NCBI GenBank assembly: GCA_963921195.1
Contig: OY992539.1
Location: 133,637,182 to 133,701,181 of the forward strand
Direction of reading: 5' to 3'
DNA from: Pegoplata infirma
Taxonomy: Eukaryota; Arthropoda; Insecta; Diptera; Anthomyiidae
DNA: 64,000 nucleotides
Every line of letters starts with the position of its first letter. The stretch's first letter is position 1. The notes beneath the pieces were generated by a model. It ran no database searches. It was not told where the DNA came from and was given only the letters and a program-made list of their open reading frames with translations. A program made the position numbers and the translations under genes. Of the stretch, positions 1-10,844 are shown piece after piece.

Positions 1-970
1 CATGTTGTTGTTTTTAACTATTGATTTTCAACTACAAAATGTAGTAAAAACTACTACAAAACTGTTTAATACAGTTGTTTTTTCTACAATTGCCTGAAAT
101 TTTATTTAAAAAATTTCTTAAACGTTTAAATGATTGATATTTATTTATTTAAAAAGCAATACATTTCAGTTGGTTGTATAGAATTTCGACATGATGACAA
201 TTTTTTGATGTATTTATCTGGAATTATAGAAGAAAAAAATTATTTTAATAAAATGTTAAAAAAAATAAATTGATTGTATTTACCTTTGTTTTTTAATAGT
301 TCATTTCAAATTTTCACCGCTACTGATCAAAATTTGTCTGGAATAAAAAAAAACGAAATGCTTTGGCAAAATTGATTTATAAAAAAAAAGAATTAATTTG
401 AAATGTTTCAAAAAAGTATGTACCTGCTCTGTTGTGTATACAAAGAAAAGAAAGATGGCGCGCTCATAAGAAAACAAAACACTGCACACATTTTATTTTG
501 TTTTTTTCCGATTGGTTTTTACGCACGCTTATGTGAGCGCTATATTATACACACTTGTTATCTCATTTATCCACTTATTTTCTTTCGCTCAAGAATATTT
601 TTCCAAAAACATATTTTTTGTTATAATTAAATTTAATAAATTGTAATTTAATTTATTTAGATATTATTTATTTGGTATAAAAATAATTCCTTCCGCATCC
701 CGCACGACCAACTCGCTCGACACATTCGTTTGCAATAAAAATTTCTAGAAAAAAACGAGTTTTAGAAAAAAAACTAAAAACAACTACATAAATCAACTAT
801 TGCTACAGTGTAGTATATTTTTTGTAGTTATTTTTTGAAACTACTACAAAAAAAGTTGTTTGAGATTTTTTCATACAAAAACGACCGAAATTGTAGTTAA
901 AAACAACAGCTACTACTTACTACACAAACGACCGTCATGTAGTAACTGCAATAATTTTCTGAGTGTATCA
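1..970. repeat. GTAGT/ACTAC-rich region, possible end of a TIR element running off the window
   Basis: Both ends (about 1-90 and 775-965) are dense in ACTAC/GTAGT words in both orientations (for example ACTACAAAATGTAGT at the start and AACTACTACAAAAAAAGTTG near 840). The right side stops at TTTTCTGAGTGTA (about 957-969), the same GAGTGTA terminus seen on TA-flanked MITEs elsewhere in the window. This suggests a MITE whose left end lies at or outside the window edge. The interior (100-770) is AT-rich with only short chance ORFs and no recognisable coding signal. Confidence 0.35.
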
Positions 971-999
971 TATAATCTTCAAACACAAACCGCTGTACA

Positions 1000-1110
1000 T
1001 ATGATATCATATATGCCGAACATGTTCATATGTATATGTTTCATACGTAATCATATGTGATTCATACATGTCCACACATGAACGCATACATGTCCATATG
1101 TGTACATACG
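1000..1110. repeat. CATATG / ACATGT-rich simple sequence
   Basis: About 110 bp of alternating purine-pyrimidine words (CATATG, CATGT, ATACGT, TACATG) repeated imperfectly. It looks like degenerate microsatellite DNA able to form many small hairpins. No coding content. Confidence 0.5.
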
Positions 1111-1199
1111 TGACGATTTTTACCTGGTTTTTTTTTGATTTTTCGGAACGAAATTTAAATTTAAATTTTACAAAATTTGTAGGTTTTTTTCGGAAACGG

Positions 1200-1375
1200 A
1201 AGGAAATATTTAGCAAATCAAATCACACAATCTCACGATAAAATCTTACTCACGCAATTTTTTTCGAATCACTCACACTCACCCACAATCAAATGAGTGA
1301 AATAAGTTTTAGTCACATTTATGCGTGATTCACGTAAATCACGCACTAATCTGCTTATATGCCCATTTCTGATTC
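1200..1375. repeat. Relic of the CACTCAC hAT-type repeat (family of 29791-30315)
   Basis: Shares the phrases 'ACTCACGCAA', 'ACTCACACTCAC', 'GAGTGAAATAAGTTTTAGTCAC' (in part), 'GCGTGATTCACG' and 'AATCACGCACTAATCTGC' with the better preserved copy near 29.8-30.3 kb and with 27757-27890. No termini or target duplication can be seen here, so it is a fragment. The following 1376-1911 is AT-rich DNA in which I recognise nothing. Confidence 0.45.
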
Positions 1376-1911
1376 ACACAACATTTTCATCAAATTTACA
1401 CACACACTGCTAATTGTATCTTATCTCTGCCCCATATTGAGGTCACAGAACAAATTTTTAGAAGTGTTACATACGAAATTACAAACTAATATATATCCTC
1501 TATCACAAAGTGAAAAATTTAAGAAGGACAAGAAAATTCGAATGTGACTGTAACAGTCCTGTAGCATATTTATTCATATACACTCACAAACACATCATCA
1601 ATATTTCATCTGATGTTGTGAAAATATTTATGAGAACTTTTTACCTTTATTAACATTTTTGTTCTTTTTAACTTTTTTGCATCAATATGCATAAAGATGG
1701 TTATGACGACGACGTTGATACAAGGTAACAAATATGATTTTATAGGTAAGTCAAAAGATTGAATGACGTCATTATTGCACTTTGGCAATTAATAAATAAT
1801 TTTATTCACATGAATACGGAGTTAATATCCCAGGAAGTTTTATTTTTTTAAATCGGTTCTCACTGGTTCAATTTCAGAACATGTTGTTTTTTGTAACACT
1901 TCCATGGAATA

Positions 1912-2806
1912 TACACTCAAAAAAAAAAACCTGCAATGTTAGCAAAAAAAGCTTGTAAACCTACAAGAAAATTTGCTGATTTTGAACCGACAATTTTTTT
2001 TGGTAAAGTTAGCAAAAATGTTTTGCCAAAAATTAGTTGACTGAAATTTTTTTTTATTTCAAATTATTTCATTTTGAAGACCCCGTTGAGGACCCCATTG
2101 GGTTCGGACATAATAGGTCCAGACACCGATGGGCCTACCCCTAGTTGGGTTCCTTAAAAATCGTCATAGTTTTTGATCCAAAATTGGTGTCCGTTTCGCT
2201 CAACCTTGCTTAGTTTTTGAGATACGTGATTTAAGGGGACCACTGGGGTTTTGAGAATTAAAAAACTCGATAACTTCAAAAATATTACTCGGAGAGCTTT
2301 TGGTCTTGTTCTACGTGTTAATAACTACAAAAATGATTTTGGACTTTTTGTTGTGTCGGCAATATTTACCGAGATATGAGCATTTTAAAATTTTCGGGAA
2401 TGCTAACTTTTTTGGATCCAAAGTTAGGATCCATTAGGTCCACACACGTGAAGAGGGCCGGCGATACTATGGAGAGCCTGAGAACCAAAAATGGCCTCCA
2501 TTTTGCTCTAGTTTCCGAGATAGTTTCCGAGATAGCGCCATTTTAAGTTTTCTGAAAATAAAAAAAAAATTACAATTTATTTTTGCTAATATTAGCAAAA
2601 AAGCTTGTAAAAATTTGGTCAACTCAAGTTTAAATCTAGCAAAAAAAATTAGTTCAAATTTTGTTTAAAATTGCTAATGTGCTAAATGAAGTTTACAAGA
2701 ATGTTTTGCTAATATGCTAATCTCAACTAAAAATTTGCTAAAAGTTAGCTAACTAGCATTAGCAAAAAAAAATTAGTAAATCTACTAACGTATTTTTTTT
2801 GTTCTA
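1912..2806 (+). mobile_element. TA-flanked MITE, TACACTC family, copy 1
   Basis: Begins TACACTCAAAAAAA and reads through 'AGCTTGTAAACCTACAAG', a central GGACCCCATTGGG-like block with 'CCGTTTCGCT', and the phrase 'CTCGGAGAGCTTTTG', ending near 'TCTACTAACGTATTTTTTTT'. It is collinear with copy 3 (51921-52816) and inverted relative to copy 2 (3497-4382). The right terminus has decayed from GAGTGTA to GTTCTA. The outer 200 bp at each end are rich in TTAGCAAAA/TTTTGCTAA words that can fold onto one another. No transposase ORF, so it is non-autonomous. Confidence 0.8.
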
Positions 2807-3060
2807 GAACAGATTCATTGTGAGCTGGATTGTTAAAATTTTTTTCTAATATTCACAGAAAAAAACTAATTGTTATATTGACTCCCATATTTGTAAATAC
2901 AATTAATTTTTTCACTGAAAGTGCTTCTATACGAAAATTTGCAATATCAACAAACGTTTGTAAAGTTTGATTGTTGAAAAAAGAATTTTGTTTTTTTTTT
3001 AACAAAGAAATTCAACAAACACAAACACAATTTGTTGATCTGACAAAAGTAATAAATCTT
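2807..3060. other. AT-rich spacer with one copy of a ~50-bp direct repeat
   Basis: No gene. Positions about 2990-3050 (T-run, then AACAAAGAAATTCAACAAAC...) recur at about 4733-4797 (T-run, then CAACAAAGAAATTTAACAAAC...), so the Helentron-like element at 3061-4738 sits between two imperfect direct copies of a ~50-60 bp sequence. This is longer than a normal target duplication and may instead be an older tandem repeat into which the element went. Confidence 0.4.
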
Positions 3061-4738
3061 ATTATACCCTACACCACTCTGTGGTACAGGGTATAATGAG
3101 TTTGTGCTGATGTTTGTAACTTCCTGAAATATTGGTCCTAGACCCACTTTCAAGTATACCGATCGACTCAGAATCACTTTTTGAGTCCATTTAGCGATGT
3201 CCGTCCGTCCGTAAATGTAAACGTTGTGCGCACAATACAGGTCGCAATTTTTAACCGATTTGTCAGAAATTTGAAACTTAAGCTTCTTTTGGTCCAAGGA
3301 CAGACACTATTGAAATTGGAAAAAATCGGTCCATGTGTTGACCTAGCCCCGTCCCCTTTAAATTTGGGTCAAATGTCCCTAACAACCGTATTTTAATAGA
3401 TATCCTTTTAAGATTTGGCAGGTAAACGTTTTTTGTATCCACAAATCACCGATCCGAATTTTAAAGGAATCGGACCAGTTCTTCTTGTAGCCCCCATACA
3501 CTCAAAAAAATACGTTAGTAGATTTACTAATTTTTTTTTGCTAACGCTAGTTAGCTAACTTTCAGCAAATTTTTAGTTGAGATTAGCATGTTAGCAAAAA
3601 AATTCTTGTAAACTTCATTTTGCTCATTAGCAATTTTAAACAAACTTTGAACTAATTTCTTTTGTTAAATTTGAAATTGAGTTGACTACATTTTTACAAG
3701 ATTTTTTGCTAATATTAGCAAAATAAATGGTAAATTTTTTTTTATTTTCAGAAAACTTAAAATGGCGCTATCTCGGAAACTAAGCCAGATAGAGCAAAAT
3801 GGAGGCCATTTTTGGTTCTTAGAATCTCCATAGTATAGCCGGTCCTCTTCACATGTGTGGACCCTAATGGGCCCTAACTTTGGATCCAAAAAAGTTAGCA
3901 TTCCCGAAAATTTTAAAATGCTCATATCTCGGTAAATATTGCCGACACAACATAAAGTCCAAAAGCGTTTTTGTAGCTCTCAACACGTAGAACAAGACCG
4001 CAAAATAGTCAAAAGCTCTCCGAGTAATATTTTTGAAGTTATCGAGTTTTTTAATTCTCAAGACCCCAGTGGTCCCCTATAATCACGTATCTCAAAAACT
4101 AAGCAAGGTAGAGCGAAACGGACACAAATCAAAAACTATGACGATTTTTAAGGAACCCAACTAGGTCTACCCCATCGGGGTCTGGACCTATCGGATCCGA
4201 ACCCAATGGGGTCCTCAGATGTGTATAAACTAAGTTCAAAAAAAAAAATATTTAGTTAACTAATTATTGGCAAAACATTTTTGCTAACTTTAGCAAAAAA
4301 ATTGTGGGTTCAAAATCAGCAAATTTTCTTGTAGGTTTACAAGCTTTTTTTGCTAACATTACAGTTTTTTTTTTTGAGTGTACAAACCACCCACCCGATA
4401 TTCATATAAATCTAAAAAATTTTATGAAAATAGAAAACATTTGACTAAAATTTTGTTTGTGTGTGTTTAACGCATACTTTAGATGGCAAAAAATCTGATT
4501 ATATTGGACTTAGGCCCCATATAAAAATTTCGCCCGATATTACTAAAAGCGGTTTATTTGCAACAAATATTAGCCAATTTCATTCAAATTTGGTATGTTA
4601 ATGTTTTCTACACTTATTAAGAATTGACAAATGATGGACCCAATTGGTCCATGTTTGGACTTGGTACCAATATTTCGGGAAACACTTGTGTAGGGTATTA
4701 TATGGTCGGTCTTGACGACTATAATTTTCTTACTTGTT
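3061..4738 (+). mobile_element. Helentron/DINE-1-like element, family A copy 1 (interrupted)
   Basis: Starts with TTATACCCTACACCAC and a small hairpin, then 'TTTGTAACTTCCTGAAATAT', 'GATCGACTCAGAATCAC', 'GCGATGTCCGTCCGTCCG' and a block of 'ATCGGTCCATGT / GACCTAGCCCC' phrases. It ends 'GTGTAGGGTATTATATGGTC...TTTTCTTACTTGTTTTT'. This head, GTCC-type microsatellite and ACTTGTTT tail match what is known of dipteran mini-me/DINE-1 (Helentron) repeats. The TACACTC MITE at 3497-4382 is nested in it; paralogues at 43769-44441 and 54993-55780 lack that insert. No coding capacity. Confidence 0.75.
3497..4382 (-). mobile_element. TA-flanked MITE, TACACTC family, copy 2
   Basis: Bounded by TACACTCAAAAAAATACG on the left and TTTTTTTTGAGTGTA on the right, in reverse orientation to copies 1 and 3. 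The flanks read 'GCCCCCA|TA...TA|CAAACCACCC'. The unoccupied paralogous site reads 'CCCCTATGCAAACC' at about 43946-43959 and 'CCCCATACAAACC' on the complement near 55357-55369. The insertion therefore duplicated only TA. About 885 bp, no ORF of note. TA targeting fits the Tc1/mariner-type or a similar superfamily, but no transposase is present to decide. Confidence 0.85.
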
Positions 4739-4986
4739 TTTTTTTCAACAAAGAAATTTAACAAACACAAACTATAGCTATTTATTGACATGATAAAATA
4801 ATTTTGAAATAAAATTGTTTGAATGAGTTTGTTGAATACAAAATCAAAGTTTTGTATTATGGACTAATAGGCGGCCGTTTTTACTAAATGTTTGGTTGAT
4901 ATTAATTTAAAATTGATGTTTGTTGATATAAATTTGACGATTTTATTTTCTGTGTTCTGTCAATGAAAAAAGTCAATAGATTTAAC

Positions 4987-5031
4987 TTGTCTGACTTTCT
5001 CAGATTTGTGAAAGCAACTGAGAAATTCTAA
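4987..5031 (+). pseudogene. C-terminal 14 codons of a non-LTR retrotransposon RNase H ORF
   Basis: Translates in frame as LSDFLRFVKATEKF followed by a TAA stop. The same end (LSDFLKSVKATEKF plus TGA) lies at 19187-19233 behind an RNase H domain, and similar C-termini are usual for dipteran RT/RNase H retrotransposons. Only the last codons and about 50 bp of 3' untranslated sequence survive here. The upstream 4800-4986 is AT-rich and unrelated, so this is an insertion remnant or a deletion scar. Confidence 0.65.
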
Positions 5032-5099
5032 GTAAAAATCATCAATTCACAATTAACGAACAATCAAAAACAGGTACACTTTTTTTTTTACAAAAACAA

Positions 5100-5405
5100 A
5101 TGATGGGAGAACTATAAAATCAAATAAATAATTTTAATTCAAAAATAAAAAACTTTCTTTACGAAAAATGTCTGAGAATCTGAAACTTTTTTCCTATAGA
5201 AAAATTTTCGGATTCTAAGAACTTGTTTGCACAGAAAATGTCTCAGATACTGAAAGTTTCATACTCTAAAGCATTTTTGAAATATTTTTCCTATAGAAAA
5301 TGTCTCAGATTCTTAGAATATAGAAAAAGTTTTATAAAAAAAGTTTTATAGAAAAAGTTTTATAAAAAAATTTTAGATTCTGAGAACTTCTTTCAGTTTC
5401 TGAGA
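5100..5405. repeat. Diverged 35-bp satellite units preceding the foldback
   Basis: After the phrase 'GATGGGAGAACTATAAAATC' (5103-5122, repeated as GATGGGAAAGCTATAAAATC at 8899-8918) come several imperfect units of the TCTCAGATTCTGAGA / TTTTTCCTATAGAAAAA satellite described at 28535-29505, for example near 5165-5210, 5240-5260 and 5295-5320. The units are degenerate, so this is an old copy. Confidence 0.6.
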
Positions 5406-5407
5406 AC

Positions 5408-6880
5408 TTTTAACATGATAATGTTTTTAGGCTGGTGTCTAATTTTAAAAAAGTTGCAGGACGCCACCTCAGTTTGACTATATAAGCTAACAATTAACGA
5501 AAAAGAAAACAAGAATTACTATTTTAATTTTCTTAAAACCAAAATTTTTTTCATAAAAATTTTTTTTTCATCAATTTCTTTTTCATCAATTTTTTTCATT
5601 AAGTTTTTTTTCATAAATTTTTTTTTCATCAAAATTTTTTTTTCATAAATTTTTTTTTTCATAAATTTTTTTTTATCATATTTTTTTTCATCAAATTTTT
5701 TTATCAAATTTTTTATTATCAATTTTTTTCGCACCAAAAATTTTTTTTTTCATATATTTTTTCATAAATTTTTTTTTACATCAAAAAATGTTTCTTTTCA
5801 TCAAAAAAATTCATCAAAAACTTTTTTTCATCAAAATTTTTTCACCAAAAATTTTGGGTTTATTAAATTTTTTTATACCCTCCACTCTCGTGATAAAGGG
5901 TTTATATAAGTTTGTCATTCCCTTTGTAACTCATCGAAATGTCGGTCTGAGACCCAATAAAGCATATATATTCATAATCCCCGATCGATTTTAAGACATT
6001 CTAGCGATGTCCGTCTGTCTGTGGAAATGGTGATCACGACCAAAATACTAGACGGATATGACTGAAACTTAACATGTTCATTGGAAGTTCTCCTGAGAAG
6101 TTTGGTATTGCATTTGAGCGATATCGGTTCAGCGGTTCAAAAGTTATGAACGAAAATGTAAGGACACCTCAAAAATTTTAGGACATTCAACATAACCTAA
6201 AAATACAAAATGCTTTAATTCGGGTGCTGGTTGACATATGTCAACATAATTGAACACTAAATGGTATTTAAAGAAGTACGAAGATATTTTTTGACAAAAA
6301 AAAAAAAAAAATCGCGTATTTTTTTTTTTAACAAATTTTTTTTTTTGCGGAAATTTTTTTTCAAAATTTTTTTTTTTTTTCAAAAGTAATTTCCTTTTAA
6401 ATAAAGTTTTTTGCAATAATATTTTAGAAATTGTGGAGGGTATCACTACATTCGGCAAGGCCGAATTTAACTTTTTTTCTTGTTTAATATAATTTTGTTT
6501 TTCGTGAAAAAAAATAATTTTTTTTACCAAAACTACTTTTTCACCAAGTCTAAGCTATTCGCATAAGAATTTTCCATTTGTTTATCAAATGCACATAAAA
6601 CAAGTGAGAGTGGTATATTCTTTGGTCCCGAATCTTTTATACTCACCAAAATGTAAAAACACTTTTTTGCACTTATTTTTGCACTCACTTACGAAATGTA
6701 CAGCTCTTTTGGTTTTTTAATGGGATATTTCAATTCGTTTTGCATGGAATAGCAAAGTAATATAACATTAGTTTTTCTAAAAAGAACTTTGCTTTGGCAA
6801 GTATACCCAAATCTTTCGCAAAACATTATCATGATTTAATGTTTTGGGCAAGAGTACAAAATTCGCAGGCATTTTTCAAT
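5408..6880 (+). repeat. Left arm of the foldback element
   Basis: Arm sequence from the CATGATAATG terminus to 'GCAGGCATTTTTCAATAC'. It includes a ~340-bp low-complexity tract (5520-5865) of TTTTTTTCATCAA-like words and is interrupted by a Helentron-like family B element at 5872-6485 that the right arm lacks. Relic family C sequence ('AACAAGTGAGAGTGGTAT', 6600-6617) is present in both arms, so it predates the arm duplication. Confidence 0.75.
5872..6485 (+). mobile_element. Helentron/DINE-1-like element, family B copy 1
   Basis: Starts ATACCCTCCACTCTCGTGAT, followed by 'AAGTTTGTCATTCC', 'TATATATTCATAATCCCCG', 'GCGATGTCCGTCTGTCTG' and 'CGATATCGGTTCAGCGGTTC'. It ends 'GTGGAGGGTATCACTACATT' with the hairpin ATTCGGCAAGGCCGAAT and a TTCTTGTTT tail. 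The near-terminal 3' hairpin and absence of a target duplication fit the Helitron/Helentron group. The corresponding site in the right foldback arm (about 11255-11270) is unoccupied, which proves an insertion after the arms formed. Confidence 0.8.
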
Positions 6881-6884
6881 ACAA

Positions 6885-7230
6885 AAAGTGTCAGATTCTG
6901 AGAACTATTTTTCCTATAAAAAAATTCTCAGACGTTGAGGCTTTCCTATAGAAAAAGTATGAGATTGTGAGACCCTTTCCTATAGAAATTCTAAGATTCT
7001 GAGGTATTTTTCCCATAAGAAAGTCTCTAGTTCCTAGATCTTTTTCTTATATAGAAAAAGTCTAAGATTTTGGCACATTTCCTAAAGAAAAAGTCTTAGA
7101 TTCTGAGAATCATATAGAAAAATTTCTGAGACTTGTTTCCTATAGAAAAAATCTCAGATTCTGAGCCTTTTTTCCTATAGAACAAGTATCAATTTCTGAA
7201 ACTCTGAGATCTCATTCCTATAAAAAAAGT
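6885..7230. repeat. Diverged 35-bp satellite in the foldback loop
   Basis: About nine degenerate units with the alternating motifs TCAGATTCTGAG and TTTCCTATAGAAAAAG, at 70-85% similarity to one another by eye. The same units resume at 7655 after the insertion of a MITE (7236-7652). Confidence 0.7.
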
Positions 7231-7235
7231 CTAAC

Positions 7236-7652
7236 ATCCCGACTGAACAAAAATAATACGGTGCCATATAACATTTGATCCCAAAAATGGAGGATCCAAA
7301 AATATATGATTTTATCTTATTAGATCAAAATTTAGATAATAAGTTATAATTAGATCCCAAAAATGGAACGGTAAATATTATCTAATTTGGTATTATAAAA
7401 GATTAGATCTAATAAGATCTAATAATATATAATTATATCTTATTAGATCTAATATCATCTTTAACATCACATCAGATGAAATTTACCGTTCCATTTTTGG
7501 GATCTTATTATATCTAGTTATATAAAATTTGATCTAATTAGATATAATCATATATTTTTATATCCTCCATTTTTTGTTTCAAATCATGGATCTATTAATA
7601 TACAATTATATAAAAAACTATATGATTATAACAAAACTTTTTTAGTCGGGAT
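7236..7652. mobile_element. Palindromic MITE with ATCCCGACT termini
   Basis: Terminal ATCCCGACT is mirrored by AGTCGGGAT, and the whole ~415 bp is close to palindromic: 'AAAAATGGAGGATCC' against 'TATCCTCCATTTTT', and 'AAAAATGGAACGGTAAAT' against 'ATTTACCGTTCCATTTTT'. The interior is made of TTAGATC / GATCTAAT words. It interrupts the satellite tract, splitting 6885-7230 from 7655-7815. The target duplication is too short to define (perhaps AT). Confidence 0.65.
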
Positions 7653-7654
7653 TT

Positions 7655-7815
7655 GAAGACCTTTTTCCTATCGAAAAAGTCTTAGTTTTGTGCAAAGTCT
7701 CGGATTCTGAGACATTTTTCCTATAGAAAGAGTCTCAGATTCTGAGAAAAAGTCTCACATTTTGAGACATTTTTCCTATAGAAAAAGTTTCAGATTCTGA
7801 GACATTTTTCCCCTC
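7655..7815. repeat. 35-bp satellite units (continuation)
   Basis: Four to five units of the CTCAGATTCTGAGAC / ATTTTTCCTATAGAAAAAG satellite, closer to the 28.5-29.5 kb consensus than the units on the other side of the MITE. Confidence 0.75.
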
Positions 7816-8660
7816 TTAAATGAAATATTATTTTTCCTTAAATAAAAATTTAATGTTTTTTATATGAAGCTTGGCATATTTTAACTTGAAAACTTACTTA
7901 CCTTAAACTCCGCTTTCTCTTAGAATGGGCAGCTTTAAAATTTTATTTTGCCGCCTTAAAATTTTAAGACCGTCATACGAATTTAATGTGTGTGATATTA
8001 CTTAACGAACATTTGTTAGTAAATGTACAAATTTGATTGCAATTATGTTATTTTCCGACCATACCAATTAGTCAGCTCACACAATTCATAAGAACTAATT
8101 TTAAATTCTTATTCAAAGGACATGTAAAAAGTATCAATGAAAATTGAATTTCTGTGTGGGATCTAAAAAATATTGTTCAATAACAAATTTTACTATTTTC
8201 CTATCACGTACAATAATACTGAGAATTGTTTTTCTATGTGATGCTAGACAAAAAAACAAAATTTAAATTCCGCATGAGTTATTAACAATTTTGGAAAAAT
8301 ATTTTATTACATAATATACTCGTACTAACAATTTTATATGGAAAATGTGTGAAAAATTTGAAAACACTTAGATAAACACGTCTTTATTTTTCAATTTTTA
8401 AATTTATTGAGATGAGGAACACTTAAAAAAAATGCAATAACTCACTTTAGACCAACTACACAAGAGAGGCAAAATCATGCAGGGAGTTAAGGAAGATGAA
8501 TTTAAAATATTTACGTTTTTTGGATAATAAACTAAGAACTTAATAATGCAAGGATATCAACAAAGAGAAAAAGGACATTTACCAACTTACAAATACACAT
8601 ACTCATAGAATTAAAAGAAACAAAGTGTATACAATTTTTGATACCTTGGGATTTTTTTAA
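7816..8660. other. No recognisable feature
   Basis: AT-rich sequence inside the foldback loop with no ORF above background, no inverted termini and no similarity that I can see to the other repeats of the window. It may be host DNA or old cargo. Confidence 0.4.
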
Positions 8661-8667
8661 GTTTTAC

Positions 8668-8850
8668 TACACCATTTACAGGTGCAGTTAGAAAAATATC
8701 AATTGTAATTCGAAGATTTTAGTTGCACTTTGAAGATTCTATTTGTAATTTGAAAATTTTATTTGTAATTCGAATATTCCATTTATAATTTGAAAATTCT
8801 ACTTAAAATTCGAAGATTCCAATTGTAAATGGATTTTTTTTTTACTTCGA
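8668..8850 (+). repeat. TTCGAA(T/G)ATT minisatellite with CTACACCATTTAC end
   Basis: Begins CTACACCATTTACAGG and continues with roughly 22-24 bp imperfect units of the type 'TTTGTAATTCGAATATTCC'. An inverted counterpart ending GTAAATGGTGTAG lies at about 12700-12897. The two would be the ends of one 4.2 kb element, except that they straddle the right arm of the foldback. Confidence 0.6.
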
Positions 8851-8879
8851 ATAAAAAATATTTTTATAAGGGATAAGTT

Positions 8880-9560
8880 TCTTTTGCAAAAAAAAGTGAT
8901 GGGAAAGCTATAAAATCATCAAATTTATTTGTTTTTGCCAAAGGAGGTTTGTTAACTTTTTTTTTAATTTTTCTTAATCTAAGAATTTTTCAAATGTCTC
9001 AGAATCTAAGACTTTTTTTTTCGAAAAATGTTTCAGAGTCTGGGACTTTTATCGCATAGAAAAATTTTTAGATCTTTTTTCCACAGAAAAAGTCTTTGAT
9101 TCAGAGACCTTTTACTATAGAAAAAGGCTCATAAGTTAGGTTTATTCTAATATTATTAGATTTGTTCGTACTGAAAAATATTAGATTCCGAGACCTTTTT
9201 TCTATAGAAAAAGTCTCAAACCTTTTTCCTATAGAAAAAATTGCAGACTCTTAGACCCTTTTCCTATCGAAAAAGTATCAGGTTCTGCGACCTTTTTTTC
9301 CTATAAATCAGTCCGAAATTTTGAGACCTTTTTCCTATAAATAAGTCTCAGATTGTGAGATATTTTTCCTTAATAAAAAAGTCTCAGATTCTGAGACTTT
9401 TAGAATTCGGGAATTCTTCTACAAAAGTCCGAAAAAGAAAATGTTTGAGGAATTGAAAAATTTTAGAGTCCTTTTGTAACTTTTTCTATGGAAAAAGTCT
9501 CAGATTCTGTGACCAATTGTAAGACATTTTGAAAAAAATTTCCAAAGTAGTTAAACATAC
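8880..9560. repeat. Diverged 35-bp satellite, third cluster
   Basis: Introduced by GATGGGAAAGCTATAAAATC (8899-8918), as in the cluster at 5100. About 14 degenerate units follow (AAGTCTCAGATTCTGAGAC and TTTTTCCTATAGAAAAA variants) between 8985 and 9510. The repetition of the lead-in phrase suggests that these satellite clusters are copies of one mobile unit rather than independent arrays. Confidence 0.65.
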
Positions 9561-9850
9561 GTAAGACTACCAAAATTTTTAAGATTTTAAAATATTTTTC
9601 CTATTAATATGTAGTAGACAAACATTTTTTATATAATTCAAATTTTTTCTATGCAAAAAAAATATTCTAAGTCTTTTTTTATACCAAAATTCATAATAAG
9701 ATTAACAGATATTTTTTCACAGAAAATTTTTAGATTAAGTCACATTTTTCCTATACAAATTTTCCGATTTTTTTCTATGAAAAATTTTTGGATTTCAAGA
9801 TTTTTTTCTTTGGAATTTTTTTTTTTACTTCCTTTTCCTATACCTTTTTT
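9561..9850. other. T-rich tract, nothing recognised
   Basis: About 290 bp dominated by TTTTT and AAATTTTT words. The short open frame across it is low complexity (Phe/Ile/Ser rich) and not credible as a gene. Confidence 0.5.
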
Positions 9851-9867
9851 TTTTCTTGTTAAAATTT

Positions 9868-9915
9868 GGTCTGGGGGGGGGAATTTCCCCTTTTCACCCC
9901 CCCCCCCCCACCTTG
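9868..9915. repeat. Facing homopolymer runs, poly-G then poly-C
   Basis: A run of about nine G (starting near 9873) is followed within 15 bp by a run of about thirteen C (about 9897-9910). This is very unusual in such AT-rich DNA and would form a strong hairpin or quadruplex. Poly-T/poly-G tracts also occur inside the two family C elements (about 10605-10655 and 48925-48950), so this is probably a relic of that family in the opposite orientation. Confidence 0.6.
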
Positions 9916-10015
9916 TACCCGCGCATGTACTTTTCCCAAAAATCAGGAAAACAAAGTTATATAATTTTAACTAGAAAATGGGAAAAATTTTATTGCACTT
10001 TTGTTCATTCACATT

Positions 10016-10235
10016 TTAGGACTAGATTGGGTCCAGACCCTGGACCCATGGGTTCGGACCTAATGGGTCCAGACCCTGTTAACTCGAGACCCCGTTGGTT
10101 CCTGTAAGGGTCCCCATAGGTTTTGATCCAAAAAGTTTGTCCGTTTCGCTCTACCTTGCTTAGTTTTTGAAATACGGTAATAAGGGGCCTGATAGGGTCT
10201 TGAGAATCTTAAAAACTATTAATCATAGGGATTTC
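10016..10235 (+). mobile_element. Fragment of the TACACTC-family MITE core
   Basis: Contains 'GGGTTCGGACCTAATGGGTC', 'TTTTGATCCAAAAA', 'TCCGTTTCGCTCTACCTTGC' and 'TTAGTTTTTGAAATACG', in the same order as the core of copies 1 and 3. Termini are missing, and the copy is much more diverged than the full-length ones. Confidence 0.65.
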
Positions 10236-10330
10236 GGGTATTTTTTTTTGGAAGTGTTTTACGAGTGAAGATATACAAAAATGCCGTTGGACTTTTTCTC
10301 GTGTTTTTTTTTCGTTTGTCATATAGTGTT

Positions 10331-10492
10331 AAGGGGCGTGCCAAAAAAGCGACATTTTCTGATCCCCTGGGTCGCTGCGCAGGACTTTAAGATGTTTTTT
10401 GGTATTTTTGTTAGACAAATAAAATATTTTTAAGTTCGCAGAAGTATAAAGTCCTTCGCTTGGAAAATGTCGTTTTTTGGCACGCCCCCTTT
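10331..10492. mobile_element. Short hairpin MITE
   Basis: AAGGGGCGTGCCAAAAAAGC at the left is mirrored by TTTTTTGGCACGCCCCCTT at the right, and the arms continue with CGACATTTTC / GAAAATGTCG. The total is about 160 bp with ~30-bp arms. A related non-palindromic phrase (GGGGGCGGACCGAAAAAAGG) lies at about 10738-10757. No target duplication could be fixed. Confidence 0.65.
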
Positions 10493-10517
10493 TAAGGACC
10501 TGTATAAAAAATAATTT

Positions 10518-10844
10518 AAACAAGTAAGAGTGTTAAATTCGGCTGTACCGAATCTTTCATACCCTCCAACATGCAAAAAAATTTAAAAAAAATGCAGGGA
10601 CGTTTTTTTTTTTTGGGGTAGGGGGTTCGGAAGTGGTAATTGGGAGGGGGGCAAATTCATTCTTATGCTTTTTGCACTAAAGAAATACAAGATTATCATT
10701 ATTTAAAAAAAAAATGTTTATTCCACGCCCATAAAAGGGGGCGGACCGAAAAAAGGACATTTTCTTATTCTCTGAGTCCAAATGCAGGACTTTGAACTTC
10801 TTCTAGCATAAAAAGGTTGCATTCGATAAACAAAACCCCAAAAA
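10518..10844 (-). mobile_element. Helentron/DINE-1-like element, family C copy 1 (partial)
   Basis: Reads AACAAGTAAGAGTGTTAAAT, then the hairpin ATTCGGCTGTACCGAAT, then 'ATACCCTCC' and a poly-T/poly-G stretch. It is the same layout as 48832-49383 but lacks the GTCC microsatellite end, so it is truncated. It abuts the right foldback arm. Confidence 0.65.

Noticed and set aside
6144..6530. 128-codon minus-strand ORF, also partly present at 26774-27082
   Set aside because: It is the complement of the Helentron-like family B 3' half, including poly-Lys from T-runs. Shared because the repeats are homologous, not because of coding selection.
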